A DNA stretch of 64,000 bases from Lactococcus garvieae subsp. garvieae (GTDB taxonomy: Bacteria; Bacillota; Bacilli; Lactobacillales; Streptococcaceae). Under the pieces are notes generated by a model. The model was not told the origin of the DNA, ran no database searches, and saw only the letters and a list, made by a program, of their open reading frames with translations. Positions within the stretch are counted from its first letter, which is position 1. Every line of letters begins with the position of its first letter. This document shows positions 35,516 through 44,313 of the stretch, one piece after another. The DNA lies in the NCBI RefSeq assembly GCF_029024465.1, contig NZ_CP118950.1, positions 62,001-126,000 of the forward strand, read 5' to 3'. The translations under genes and the position numbers were made by a program.

Positions 35516-35680
35516 ACAACAATCTTTTTTCGATGGGCTTTCTAAGGCAGAAATACCCTTAACAGGACAGGTTGTAGTTGTACAGTCATCGCAAGCTCCT
35601 TTGCTCCGCACTGTTTTGCGTACTGAAAAGAAGGCTGCGATTAAAATAAGGGATAAAAGAACGATACTAGCTAAGTTCAA
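35510..35680 (-). CDS. FeoB-associated Cys-rich membrane protein
   Basis: A 56-aa protein: one N-terminal membrane segment (MNLASIVLLSLILIAAFF) and a short cytoplasmic tail with five cysteines: Cys30, Cys33 and Cys38 in 'CDDCTTTTC' and a Cys-Cys pair near the C-terminus. This matches the FeoB_associated family found after feoB in Firmicutes; a FeoC-like or electron-transfer role is assumed. Start is TTG with GGAGG about 9 nt upstream, overlapping the feoB end by 14 nt. Confidence 0.85.
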   Translation of the reverse strand: MNLASIVLLSLILIAAFFSVRKTVRSKGACDDCTTTTCPVKGISALESPSKKDCCE

Positions 35681-37772
35681 GAGAAAGTTCCTCCTTGTTC
35701 GATGTATATTTTGGCCGGCGGAAGATAAGATAAAGACCGAAAACCAAGAGAAGTGCTGCTAGCAATGTACTGATGCTAATGGACTGCGTAAGAAAGGCCG
35801 AGCCCAACTGATAAATGATAAAACTCATGCTGTAAGCCACAGCAGTTTGAAAGCCCACAGCGCGTAAGGTCCATTTCACTTCACCCATTTCCTTATAAAT
35901 TGCCGAAATCGCAGCAATACAGGGTGCGCATAACAGGTTGAAGACAAGTAAAGAATAAGCAGCCAGTGGGGTGTAGCTATTTTGTAGAGCAGTCCAAATG
36001 GCTCGGCCGTTATTTTCTGCCTCTGCACCTTGGGCGTACAATTGGCTCATCGTTCCGACAATAGTTTCTTTGGCAATTAGACCAGTCAAAGTAGCTACCG
36101 TTGCTTTCCATTCTCCAAAGCCCAGAGGAGCAAAAAGAATGCTCAAGTATCCTCCGAGCGTTGCCAAGATTGATTGGCCGGGTTCGACCTGGTGCAAAGT
36201 GAAACTATAGTTTGACAAGAACCAGAGTGCAACATTGAGCGCAAAAATAATTGTCCCGGCGCGCTTAATAAAGCTCAGTCCCCGATCAAACGCATATTTA
36301 AAGACTGTCGGAAAATGAGGCAGATGGTAAGTAGGTAATTCCAAGATGAAAGCGGAAGTATCTCCTGCAAACATTCTCGTTTTTTTCAAAATAATTCCTG
36401 AAAGGATAATCATGGCCATGCCTAAGAAGTAAGCGCTAGGTGCAACCCAACTGGTGGAGTGAAAAAAGGCACCTGAAACTAAAGCAATGATCGGCAACTT
36501 GGCTGAACAAGGCATGAAGGTGGTCACCATGATGGTAATTTTTCTGTCCCTTTCTTGTTCAATGGTACGGGTAGCCATAATGCCTGGTACACCACAGCCA
36601 GAAGAAATCAGCATGGGAATGAAGGATTTACCTGACAAGCCAAATCTTCTAAAGATACGGTCCATCACAAATGCGACACGAGCCATATAACCTGAATCTT
36701 CAAGAAAGCCTAACAGGAGGAAAAGAACAAAGATTTGTGGAACAAAACCTAAGATAGCACCAATTCCAGCGAGGACACCATCAAGTAGTAGAGATTGGAC
36801 CCAAGGAACAATCGCCAAGCTATCCATTACTTGGTGTAAAACATCGGGCAGAAAGCTGCCAAAAAAGTTATCATTGAGCCAATCGCTAGCGGGTGTACCG
36901 ATGACCTGTATCGCTAAAAAGTAAACGAACCACATGATAAGGATAAAAATAGGAAGCCCCAACCATTTGTGGGTAACAATGCGGTCGATTTTATCTGTTA
37001 CATTAAGTTGTCCTTTATGAGTGCTTGTAACAACCAAACGCACAATTTGACCAATTAAATCATAGCGCTCGTTGACGATGATTGATTCCCGATCGTCACC
37101 CATAATTTTTTCGGTGATTGCTACGATTTCATCTAATTCTTGCCCTTGTGAGGCAGTGAGGGAGGCCAAAGCTAAACTGTCCCCTTCAAAAAGTTTGATT
37201 TGTTCAAAATGATTCTTTGCTTGAGGACAAATTGCTTGAATTTCTGCCAACGCACTTTCAAGACGGTGGTCATAATCTAAAGGAGTAACTTTAAGAGGCT
37301 GACAAGCTTTTCGAATAGCTTCGTCTAGACCTTTCTTCTTTAAAGCACTAGTAAGTACAACAGGTAGTCCTAAACTGTAAGATAGTTTTTCGATATCAAC
37401 CTGTTTACCTTGATATTCTAGCAAGTCGCTCATATTTAGAGCGATAACGATAGGGATATTAAACTCCATCAGCTGCAATGTGAGGTACAGTGAGCGTTCG
37501 AGATTTGTTGCATCTATAATATTGAGAAGTACGTCGGGTGGTGTTTCTCTGAGATAATTTCGTGTGACTTGTTCTTCTAAAGTATAAGGAGAGAGGGAGT
37601 AAGTTCCGGGTAAATCTTGAATGGCGATGTTTTTGTCTTTTTTATAACGTCCCGTTTTACACTCGACTGTCACACCTGGCCAGTTTCCCACCTGCTGATT
37701 ACTGCCGGTTAATATATTGAAAATACTTGTTTTCCCACTGTTTGGGTTTCCGAGTAAAGCGATTTTAGTCAT
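35667..37772 (-). CDS. feoB: Ferrous iron transporter FeoB
   Basis: A 701-aa Fe(II) transporter. The N-terminal G domain has G1 'GNPNSGKTS' at residues 8-16, G3 'DLPGTYSL' and G4 'NMSD'. The membrane part contains two Gate repeats with 'SSGCGVPGIMATRTI' and 'MPCSAKLPIIAL' and the cysteines thought to line the iron path. Middle gene of feoA-feoB-Cys-rich; starts 12 nt after feoA with GGAAAT upstream. Confidence 0.96.
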   Translation of the reverse strand: MTKIALLGNPNSGKTSIFNILTGSNQQVGNWPGVTVECKTGRYKKDKNIAIQDLPGTYSLSPYTLEEQVTRNYLRETPPDVLLNIIDATNLERSLYLTLQLMEFNIPIVIALNMSDLLEYQGKQVDIEKLSYSLGLPVVLTSALKKKGLDEAIRKACQPLKVTPLDYDHRLESALAEIQAICPQAKNHFEQIKLFEGDSLALASLTASQGQELDEIVAITEKIMGDDRESIIVNERYDLIGQIVRLVVTSTHKGQLNVTDKIDRIVTHKWLGLPIFILIMWFVYFLAIQVIGTPASDWLNDNFFGSFLPDVLHQVMDSLAIVPWVQSLLLDGVLAGIGAILGFVPQIFVLFLLLGFLEDSGYMARVAFVMDRIFRRFGLSGKSFIPMLISSGCGVPGIMATRTIEQERDRKITIMVTTFMPCSAKLPIIALVSGAFFHSTSWVAPSAYFLGMAMIILSGIILKKTRMFAGDTSAFILELPTYHLPHFPTVFKYAFDRGLSFIKRAGTIIFALNVALWFLSNYSFTLHQVEPGQSILATLGGYLSILFAPLGFGEWKATVATLTGLIAKETIVGTMSQLYAQGAEAENNGRAIWTALQNSYTPLAAYSLLVFNLLCAPCIAAISAIYKEMGEVKWTLRAVGFQTAVAYSMSFIIYQLGSAFLTQSISISTLLAALLLVFGLYLIFRRPKYTSNKEELSLELS

Positions 37773-37784
37773 CTTTATTTCCTT

Positions 37785-38246
37785 TTAGTCTTGGACAACA
37801 ATTTTTATTTTTTCAGCATCTTTCTTTCTTAAAGAAAGAGAATAACCACGCAGATGAAGTTCCATAGGATCTCCTAGGGGTGCAAGCTTATGTACAGAAA
37901 TACTTGTGCCCCTCGTAATTCCCATATCCATAAGCCGGCGCTTTATTTCGCCTTGCCCCTCGAGTAATCGGACCACGCCACTTTGACCGATGTTCAAAGA
38001 CGAGAGAGGTACAAGTTCCTCATTTGATTGTTCATCTTTAATTAAAATCGTATTGAGGTAGAAACTGCTCAACGCTAAACGGGTCTGACCAATTTTTAAA
38101 CGCGCATTTTCCTCATCTATGGAAAGTAAAACGACTTCCTTATCTGGGGCAAACCCAAGCTCTCGAAGTTTTCCCGCGTGCTCAGACTTTAATATTTTAT
38201 TTACATAATATATTTGGCCAATACGGGCAGTATTCAGTGTTTTCAT
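37785..38246 (-). CDS. feoA: FeoA with two tandem FeoA domains
   Basis: A 153-aa protein, twice the usual FeoA size, carrying two SH3-like FeoA domains: residues 1-65 ('RIGQIYYVNKILKSEHAGKL', 'LGFAPDKEVVLL') and about 80-153 ('NIGQSGVVRLLEGQGEIKRRL', 'DMGITRGTSISVHKLAP'). FeoA assists FeoB at the membrane. The start at 38246 follows GAAGGAGC; a longer in-frame reading has no site. The upstream minus-strand extended -10 (TGTTATACT) overlaps a 14-bp dyad, a possible iron-regulator operator. Confidence 0.9.
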   Translation of the reverse strand: MKTLNTARIGQIYYVNKILKSEHAGKLRELGFAPDKEVVLLSIDEENARLKIGQTRLALSSFYLNTILIKDEQSNEELVPLSSLNIGQSGVVRLLEGQGEIKRRLMDMGITRGTSISVHKLAPLGDPMELHLRGYSLSLRKKDAEKIKIVVQD

Positions 38247-38291
38247 GCGCGCTCCTTCAAGAGAATGTAAAAAGTATTTGACATTACAATA

Positions 38292-38316
38292 AGTATAACA
38301 CGAATTACTTGTAATT
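38292..38316 (-). promoter_or_regulatory. feoA promoter with inverted-repeat operator candidate
   Basis: On the minus strand TGTTATACT (complement of 38292-38300) is an extended -10. Next to it, AATTACTTGTAATT (38303-38316) is an inverted repeat with 6-bp arms in the -35 region. A DtxR/MntR- or Fur-type regulator is plausible, unproven. Confidence 0.45.
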
Positions 38317-38360
38317 TCGAGGAAATTTGTGTATGGGCAGTGTGGTTGATAAAAAAGAAA

Positions 38361-38376
38361 TGTTTCACGTGAAAAC
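38361..38376. other. Candidate parS centromere site
   Basis: TGTTTCACGTGAAAAC matches the bacterial parS consensus TGTTTCACGTGAAACA at the first 14 of 16 positions and contains the 12-bp palindrome TTTCACGTGAAA. It lies in the intergenic space between feoA and fakA. parS sites bound by ParB lie in the origin-proximal part of Gram-positive chromosomes. Confidence 0.65.
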
Positions 38377-38384
38377 AAACACAC

Positions 38385-38416
38385 AAAAAAACTAGCATTG
38401 AGAGGCTAGTTTTTTG
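38385..38416 (-). terminator. Terminator of asp23-fakA (minus strand)
   Basis: 11-bp stem AAAAAACTAGC/GCTAGTTTTTT with an 8-nt loop; symmetrical A/T runs. Confidence 0.8.
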
Positions 38417-38418
38417 TT

Positions 38419-40089
38419 TTATTCTACAGAGAAGATGTATGGATAAACAGGTTGCTTACCATCATGAATCTCTACTTCCAGTTCTGGGTAACGTTTTACT
38501 AGTTCTTTGGCAATACGTTCCGCATTTGATTTCTTACCGTCTTCACCAATGTAAATTGCTGCAATTTCGCTGTCTTCATCAATCATTTTTTCAAAAGCAG
38601 CAAAGATGGCATCGTTCATTTTTTTGGTTGATGCGACAATTTTATTATTGACCATGCCAAGTGTATCTTTTTTGTGAATGTCAATACCATCAATATTAGT
38701 GTCACGAATAGCTTGTGTCACTGAACCAGATTGTACGTCTGCTAAAGAAGCAGTCATATTTTCTTTGTTTTCTTCAATTGATTTTGTTGGGTCAAAGCTG
38801 AGTAAAGCAGTAAAACCTTGAGGAACAGTCGCTGTTTCAATCACTTCAACAGGAATATCTGAAACTTCAGCGGCAGATTTGGCAGCCATGAAGATATTTT
38901 TATTATTCGGAAGAATAATAACCTTTTCGGCATTGACAGCTTCAATAGCTTTGAGGATATCTTCTGTCGATGGGTTCATTGTTTGACCACCAGAAACGAC
39001 ATGTTGTACACCCATTTCACGGAAAATATCAGCAAGACCATCACCAGCAGCGATGGCAATCAAGCCCCAGTCAGATTTAGAAGTAGAAGTGCTGATGTTG
39101 TTTGTTTTTTCTTTTTCAACAACGCCTTCGTTTTGGAGACGCATGTTATCAACTTTAACCTTAACCAAACGACCATACTTAAGACCTTCTTGCATAACAA
39201 GACCTGGATCTTCAGTATGGACATGGACTTTAACGATTTCTTCGTCATCCACAACTAAAAGCGAATTACCGATACCGGCCAAGTAGGCTTGGAAATTATC
39301 GTGATCATAGCCCTCACGTGCTGTGGGACCTTGGCCTAATTCGACCATAATCTCTGTACAGTAGCCGTATTTGATATCGCTTGTGGAAGCACCCGCAACA
39401 CTTGTTTCAGACTCGTGTTCCATGTTAATCATACGGTCCATAGCACCTAAGCCTTGTTCAGGATTTTCAGGGACAAATTCACCATTGATAGCCATCAAGA
39501 AGCCTTCATAGATGTAAACTAAACCTTGACCACCTGAATCGACAACACCGACTTCTTTAAGGACCGGCAACATATCTGGAGTTTTCGCTAAAGCGATTTT
39601 AGCTCCTTCAAGAGCAGCTTCCATAATAGCCGTTGCATCGTCGGTCTCATTGCTTTTACGATTTGCAAGTTCTGCAGCACCGCGCGAAACAGTTAAGATT
39701 GTCCCCTCAACAGGTTTCATAACCGCTTTATAAGCGACCTCAACACCGTTTTGCAAGGCATTAGCTAAATGAATACCATCAAGTTCATCGTAGTCTTTAG
39801 CATATTGTCCAAAACCGCGGAAGATTTGACTAAGGATAACACCAGAGTTACCACGAGCCCCCATGAGCAAACCTTTGGAAAGAATTTGAGCAACTTGACC
39901 AACAGTTTCGGCTGGTTTTTCAGCGACATCTTTGGCACCATTTGTGATTGTCATCCCCATGTTTGTTCCTGTATCTCCATCTGGGACAGGAAAGACATTC
40001 AGAGAATTGACATATTCAGCTTGTTCGTTAAGGCGACTTGCTGCCGCCTGAATCATTTCTTGAAATTTACTTGCGTTAATATTTGACAC
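38419..40089 (-). CDS. fakA: Fatty acid kinase catalytic subunit FakA (DAK2 domain protein)
   Basis: FakA phosphorylates fatty acids bound to FakB proteins for entry into phospholipids. The 556-aa protein has the N-terminal DhaL/DAK2 kinase domain ('NVFPVPDGDTGTNMGMT' for ATP-Mg, 'MGARGNSGVILSQIFRGF'), a middle domain and a C-terminal DegV-like domain ('IIPNNKNIFMAAKSAA', 'IYIGEDGKK'). Start is GTG at 40089, overlapping the asp23 stop by one base. asp23-fakA is a conserved Firmicutes pair. Confidence 0.94.
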   Translation of the reverse strand: MSNINASKFQEMIQAAASRLNEQAEYVNSLNVFPVPDGDTGTNMGMTITNGAKDVAEKPAETVGQVAQILSKGLLMGARGNSGVILSQIFRGFGQYAKDYDELDGIHLANALQNGVEVAYKAVMKPVEGTILTVSRGAAELANRKSNETDDATAIMEAALEGAKIALAKTPDMLPVLKEVGVVDSGGQGLVYIYEGFLMAINGEFVPENPEQGLGAMDRMINMEHESETSVAGASTSDIKYGYCTEIMVELGQGPTAREGYDHDNFQAYLAGIGNSLLVVDDEEIVKVHVHTEDPGLVMQEGLKYGRLVKVKVDNMRLQNEGVVEKEKTNNISTSTSKSDWGLIAIAAGDGLADIFREMGVQHVVSGGQTMNPSTEDILKAIEAVNAEKVIILPNNKNIFMAAKSAAEVSDIPVEVIETATVPQGFTALLSFDPTKSIEENKENMTASLADVQSGSVTQAIRDTNIDGIDIHKKDTLGMVNNKIVASTKKMNDAIFAAFEKMIDEDSEIAAIYIGEDGKKSNAERIAKELVKRYPELEVEIHDGKQPVYPYIFSVE

Positions 40090-40457
40090 TAGTCTTCGAC
40101 CACCTTCACATTTTGTACATATACATTGACTTTAGCTGCTACAATGCCAAGTTGATTTTCCAGATTGAAACGGATACGTTCTTGGATGTTTTTGGCAACT
40201 TCGCTAATTTTAACACCATAGCTGACAACAACATAAACACCAATGATTGTTTGGTTATCGGTTGTCGTAACGACAACACCTTTAGAATAGTTTTCTTGTC
40301 CGAGGATATTACGGAAATTGTCTTTGACAGCATTTTTGCTTGTCATGCCGACAACGCCGAAAATTTCAGTAGTGCTTGCACCTACAACAGTAGCGATAAC
40401 ATCTGTTGCAATGTCAACATTACCATGTTGAGTATTAATAGTAACGGTCATTTTCAT
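40089..40457 (-). CDS. Asp23/Gls24 family envelope stress protein
   Basis: A 122-aa Asp23 (YloU) family protein: 'GNVDIATDVIATVVGASTTEIFGVVGM', 'GVVVTTTDNQTIIGVYVVVSYGVKISEVAKNIQERI', 'VNVYVQNVKV'. Two starts are possible (ATG 40457 and 40451). The only good Shine-Dalgarno, GGAGGAAA at 40484-40491, lies 27 nt upstream, separated by a 7-bp hairpin (40462-40483). A stop codon in frame just upstream excludes a longer protein. It is cotranscribed with fakA. Confidence 0.9.
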   Translation of the reverse strand: MKMTVTINTQHGNVDIATDVIATVVGASTTEIFGVVGMTSKNAVKDNFRNILGQENYSKGVVVTTTDNQTIIGVYVVVSYGVKISEVAKNIQERIRFNLENQLGIVAAKVNVYVQNVKVVED

Positions 40458-40625
40458 ATGCGTGCTGTTGAATCATACAGCACTTTCCTCCATAATAATT
40501 TATGTATCACTTCATTTTATCATAATTTTGTAAAATAGAACAGTTGTTTTATTGGTTTTTTGGTCAATTTCGCCTTGTAAGTGCTTTAGGGAAAGCTCCT
40601 AAATCGAAAGAGCTATTAGAAAGCA

Positions 40626-40666
40626 AAAAACCAAAGATCAAGCGTTAGTCATGACCTTTGGTTTTT
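40626..40666 (-). terminator. Terminator between rpmB and asp23
   Basis: 11-bp stem AAAAACCAAAG/CTTTGGTTTTT with a 19-nt loop that can itself pair partly. Works in both directions; on the minus strand it follows rpmB. Confidence 0.7.
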
Positions 40667-40741
40667 AAAGTGTTGAAGAAGGAGAAGAAAATAAAAAAAA
40701 GACCAGTAAATAAAATTCACTAGCTTTTTTATTTTTTCCAA

Positions 40742-40936
40742 TTATACACGCTCAACGCCTGCAGGCAATTTTTTCAATGCTTTAGCTGAAGCCCATACAG
40801 TTTTGAGTTCACCGTTTTCAAGAATTTGAACTTTTTGAAGATTAGGTTTAACTACACGTTTAGTTTGGTTCATAGCGTGTGAACGGTTATTACTTGATAC
40901 AGTCTTACGACCAGTAAAATAACATTCTTTTGACAT
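40742..40936 (-). CDS. rpmB: 50S ribosomal protein L28
   Basis: A 64-aa basic protein, [27 protein letters not shown]..., with the L28 core '[26 protein letters not shown]'. In many relatives it begins MAKVCYFTGR with Cys pairs binding zinc; here only one Cys remains, the usual lactococcal C-minus form. AAGGAGG precedes the ATG. The promoter is TTGATT-18 bp-TATACT on the minus strand (41046-41075). Single gene beside asp23-fakA, a frequent neighbour in Firmicutes. Confidence 0.97.
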   Translation of the reverse strand: MSKECYFTGRKTVSSNNRSHAMNQTKRVVKPNLQKVQILENGELKTVWASAKALKKLPAGVERV

Positions 40937-41045
40937 GGTTTGGTTCCTCCTTAAAAATTTTATGCTTTTTTTTTAAAGAGCATCTCTAAAAATTCAGATC
41001 TGAAACACAATTCTTACAGAAACCCTCAAAATAACATACCAAATT

Positions 41046-41075
41046 AGTATAACATTTTTTTATTAAAAAAATCAA
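41046..41075 (-). promoter_or_regulatory. Predicted rpmB promoter (minus strand)
   Basis: TTGATT, 18-bp spacer, TATACT preceded by TGT. Confidence 0.6.
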
Positions 41076-41119
41076 GTTTTATTTCCAAATTTCACCAAAA
41101 ATTTTATATAATAGGAGAT

Positions 41120-41770
41120 ATGGAAAATCTAATCGAGCAACTCACTGCCAAAAATAGCGAATATGTACATAATGTAACAAAGCAATTGATGCTTTTAGGA
41201 AAATCAGACGAGGAAATCAAAACAATTCTCGCTGAAATCTTGCCTAAAATCATCGAAGGACAAAAGGAAGGCATCCTGGCCCGCAAATTATTGGGTGCAC
41301 CTATGGAATTTGCGACACAGTATAAACCTGAAGAAGACAAGGTAAAACGTCAGGAAACAGCGAAAAATGAATCCCCCTTCTTGATGTGGCTAGATAGTGC
41401 GTTACTCTTCTTTGGTGTGATTTCAGTGGTAATGGGACTGATGGGTCTCTTCCAACCACAAGCAAGTGTTTACGGTCTTTTGACAACGCTGGCATCTTCT
41501 GCTCTAGCTGGTTTGGTGATGTACTGGATGTATAAATACTTTTACAGTGCACAACGCCCACAGAAAAAAGGTAAAGGTTTTGCGATGTTAGCTGTCGCAA
41601 TGGTGGCATGGGCAGGCGTTTCTGTCTTGGTTGCCCTCTTGCCAAAATCCATCAACATCGTACTTGCTCCTTACATTACAATTATTCTTGGGGCAGCTGT
41701 GATGGGAATTCGCTTCCTTATTCAACGTAAATTCAATGTGCAGTCTTCGATGGCACGTCAAACAAAGTAA
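41120..41770 (+). CDS. DUF1129 family membrane protein
   Basis: A 216-aa protein with a soluble N-terminal helical half (residues 1-85, 'NSEYVHNVTKQLMLLGKSDEEIK') and five predicted membrane segments from about residue 90 to 205, matching DUF1129 (YhgE/YebC-unrelated, function unknown). AGGAG stands only 2 nt from the ATG, unusually close, and a TATAAT ends 7 nt before the ATG, so the true leader may be absent. It has its own terminator. Confidence 0.8.
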   Translation: MENLIEQLTAKNSEYVHNVTKQLMLLGKSDEEIKTILAEILPKIIEGQKEGILARKLLGAPMEFATQYKPEEDKVKRQETAKNESPFLMWLDSALLFFGVISVVMGLMGLFQPQASVYGLLTTLASSALAGLVMYWMYKYFYSAQRPQKKGKGFAMLAVAMVAWAGVSVLVALLPKSINIVLAPYITIILGAAVMGIRFLIQRKFNVQSSMARQTK

Positions 41771-41777
41771 ACCCACT

Positions 41778-41812
41778 CACCTCGTCCTTATTGGGACGGG
41801 GTTTTATTTCGA
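41778..41812 (+). terminator. Terminator after the DUF1129 gene
   Basis: Stem CCTCGTCC/GGACGGGG (one mismatch position) with TTATTG loop, then TTTTATTT. Confidence 0.7.
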
Positions 41813-41873
41813 AATTGTAAGGTATTTGCTTCTCTAATGATGTTAGGATAGAATAAGAGTTAGGAGAGAGCTT

Positions 41874-44192
41874 ATGCCATTTAAATATGAAGGTTTGACA
41901 CAAAAAGAAGTTGAAAAACGTTTAAAATCAGGTCAAGTAAATATCGCAAAGAACGAGAGCAGTAAAACATACGGCCAGATTTTTGCGAGTAATTTGCTGA
42001 CTTTTTTTAACTTAATCAATATTTTCCTTTTTGTTTTAGTGCTTTCCGTGGGCTCGCATCGAAATGCACTTTTCATCATTGTTGTTGCTGTGAATGCAGG
42101 GATTGGTTTATACCAGGAAATTAAGGCACGTCGTTTGCTCGACAAACTCTCTTTATTGAATACAAGTAAAGTCAAGACTTTTCGCCAAGGAAAACAGGTG
42201 GAACTCAAACAAGAAGAGCTTGTGCTTGATGACATTATTCTTCTGGAACTTGGAGATCAAATTCCATGTGACAGTCAGATCATTGAAGGCCAAGTGGAAG
42301 TAAATGAAGCTCTGCTTACTGGAGAGGCTGACGCGCTGACTAAAAAAGCAGATGCAGAACTTTTTTCTGGCAGTTTTGTCACCAGCGGGACAGCAGTTGC
42401 ACGGGTTATTCATGTAGGAAAAGACAATTATATTCATCAATTGGCCCATGAAGCTCAAAAAATAAAGAAACAGAAACGAATGTTGCGTGACAGTTTGGCA
42501 AAAGTTGTACGTATCGTGAGTTTTATTATGATTCCCTTGGGGATTTTACTTTACCTCAAGTTGTTTTATGTCATTGATACGGGCCATAAACAAGCTGTGC
42601 TAGGAACAGTTGCTGCTCTGGAGGGCATGTTCCCTCAAGGTTTGATTTTATTGACCAGTATGGCTTTAACATTAGGGGTTATCAACTTAGTGAAGCAAAA
42701 AGTATTGGTACAAGAGCTACATACAATTGATGCACTTGCACGCGTGGATGTGCTATGTTTGGATAAAACAGGGACCATCACGACGGGTGAAATGAAAGTG
42801 GAAAAGATTGAAAGTCTGACTGAACACTCTGAGTCACACATTGCCCGTGTTATGGGGAATCTTCTAGAAAATCTTCCCGATCAAAACATCACCGCACAAG
42901 CCTTAAGAAAGTATTTTGCTTCATTAAAGGATTACAATGTTTCTCAAGTGCTGCCCTTCTCTTCGGAGAGGAAATACAGTGCCGTTGAATTTACAGAAGG
43001 TACTTTTTACTTAGGGGCTTGGCAGTTTTTATTTCCTAAGGGAAATGCTGTCTTAGAACAGCACGCACAAAAGTATGCAGAAAAGGGCTATCGTGTGTTA
43101 GTTTTGGCTTGCTCAAAACAAGCACTTGATAGAGATCGACTTCCCGAAGACTTAACTGCAGAAGCGCTCATTGTTATTTCTGATATTCTACGTGACGATG
43201 CCAAACAGACTCTAGCCTATTTTAAAAAGCAAGGTGTACGTTGTAAAATCATCTCCGGAGATGATCCTGTGACAGTATCGGCAATTGCGAAGGCTGTTTC
43301 CTTACCGGATGCCGAGCAATATGTTGATGCCAGTCAAATAAAAACAGAGGCAGAACTAGAGTTTGCAGTAGAAAATTTTCAAATTTTTGGTCGTGTCTCC
43401 CCACAACAGAAAAAGATGATGGTGCAAATTCTGAAGAAGCAAGGGCATACAGTAGCGATGACCGGAGATGGTGTCAATGATATTTTGGCCTTTAAGGAGG
43501 CTGATTGTTCGATTGCCATGCGTGAAGGGAGTGAAGCAGCGAAACAAACCGCCAACCTTATTTTGATGGACAATAACTTCTCGGCGATGCCCTATATTGT
43601 TAATGAGGGACGGCGGGTGATTAATAATTTAACACGTACAGGCTCCTTATTAATGGTGCGTATGATGTTTTCAATAGCTTTGACGGTATTGACTTTATTT
43701 GCAGGGAATGTCTATCCTTTCGAACCCATCCAACTTACTGTTTTGACTGCCTTTTTTGTCGGAATTCCCTCTTTTTTCTTGAGCTTTGAATCAGACTTTT
43801 CAAAAGTCGAAGGCCGTTTTTTGCGGACGCTGTTTGAGCGTGCATTTCCGGTTGGCTTCAGTATTGCTGTTGGCGCAATACTTATCGTTACAATAGGCGG
43901 TAGCTTGGGCATTACACATCCTGAACTTGCGATGATGACGGTTCTCTTTTCTGCATGGAACTATGTTTTGATGCAACGTAAGATATTTTGGCCTATTAAG
44001 CGCTATCGTTTATGGATTTTCACAATCACACAGCTTTCGTTTCTCGTAGCCTTAATTGTGGGTACAGATTTCCTAAATTTGGCATGGCCAAGTCCAATTC
44101 ATTTTACATTACTCATCCCATTTCTTATCGCAGCACCGCTTGTACAATATTTACTGACAAGGGGAGCATTATTTATATTTAAAAAATTGTAA
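41874..44192 (+). CDS. P-type cation-transporting ATPase, CtpE-like
   Basis: A 772-aa P-type ATPase. The phosphorylated Asp297 lies in 'LCLDKTGTITTGEMKV', the actuator loop has 'LLTGEADAL' (TGEA instead of TGES), the hinge is 'MTGDGVNDILAFKEADCSIAM'. The membrane motif before TM4 reads 'GMFPQGLILLTSMAL' instead of the PEGL of Ca2+ ATPases. This PQGL version is found in the actinobacterial CtpE and streptococcal relatives; Ca2+ has been proposed for CtpE. The ion here is not determined. Eight to ten TM segments. GGAGAG precedes the ATG. Confidence 0.85.
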   Translation: MPFKYEGLTQKEVEKRLKSGQVNIAKNESSKTYGQIFASNLLTFFNLINIFLFVLVLSVGSHRNALFIIVVAVNAGIGLYQEIKARRLLDKLSLLNTSKVKTFRQGKQVELKQEELVLDDIILLELGDQIPCDSQIIEGQVEVNEALLTGEADALTKKADAELFSGSFVTSGTAVARVIHVGKDNYIHQLAHEAQKIKKQKRMLRDSLAKVVRIVSFIMIPLGILLYLKLFYVIDTGHKQAVLGTVAALEGMFPQGLILLTSMALTLGVINLVKQKVLVQELHTIDALARVDVLCLDKTGTITTGEMKVEKIESLTEHSESHIARVMGNLLENLPDQNITAQALRKYFASLKDYNVSQVLPFSSERKYSAVEFTEGTFYLGAWQFLFPKGNAVLEQHAQKYAEKGYRVLVLACSKQALDRDRLPEDLTAEALIVISDILRDDAKQTLAYFKKQGVRCKIISGDDPVTVSAIAKAVSLPDAEQYVDASQIKTEAELEFAVENFQIFGRVSPQQKKMMVQILKKQGHTVAMTGDGVNDILAFKEADCSIAMREGSEAAKQTANLILMDNNFSAMPYIVNEGRRVINNLTRTGSLLMVRMMFSIALTVLTLFAGNVYPFEPIQLTVLTAFFVGIPSFFLSFESDFSKVEGRFLRTLFERAFPVGFSIAVGAILIVTIGGSLGITHPELAMMTVLFSAWNYVLMQRKIFWPIKRYRLWIFTITQLSFLVALIVGTDFLNLAWPSPIHFTLLIPFLIAAPLVQYLLTRGALFIFKKL

Positions 44193-44248
44193 TTGAAACA
44201 CAAAAAAGTACATACGATATATATTGTTCTTTTTGTCTTCAGAGCTAT

Positions 44249-44289
44249 AAAACAAACCAGTCAAGAATATTTTCTGACTGGTTTGTTTT
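44249..44289. terminator. Bidirectional terminator between the P-type ATPase and the decayed glycosyltransferase
   Basis: 15-bp perfect stem AAAACAAACCAGTCA/TGACTGGTTTGTTTT with an 11-nt loop. Confidence 0.85.
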
Positions 44290-44313
44290 ATTTTCTTACT
44301 GAAGCTTCTTATC

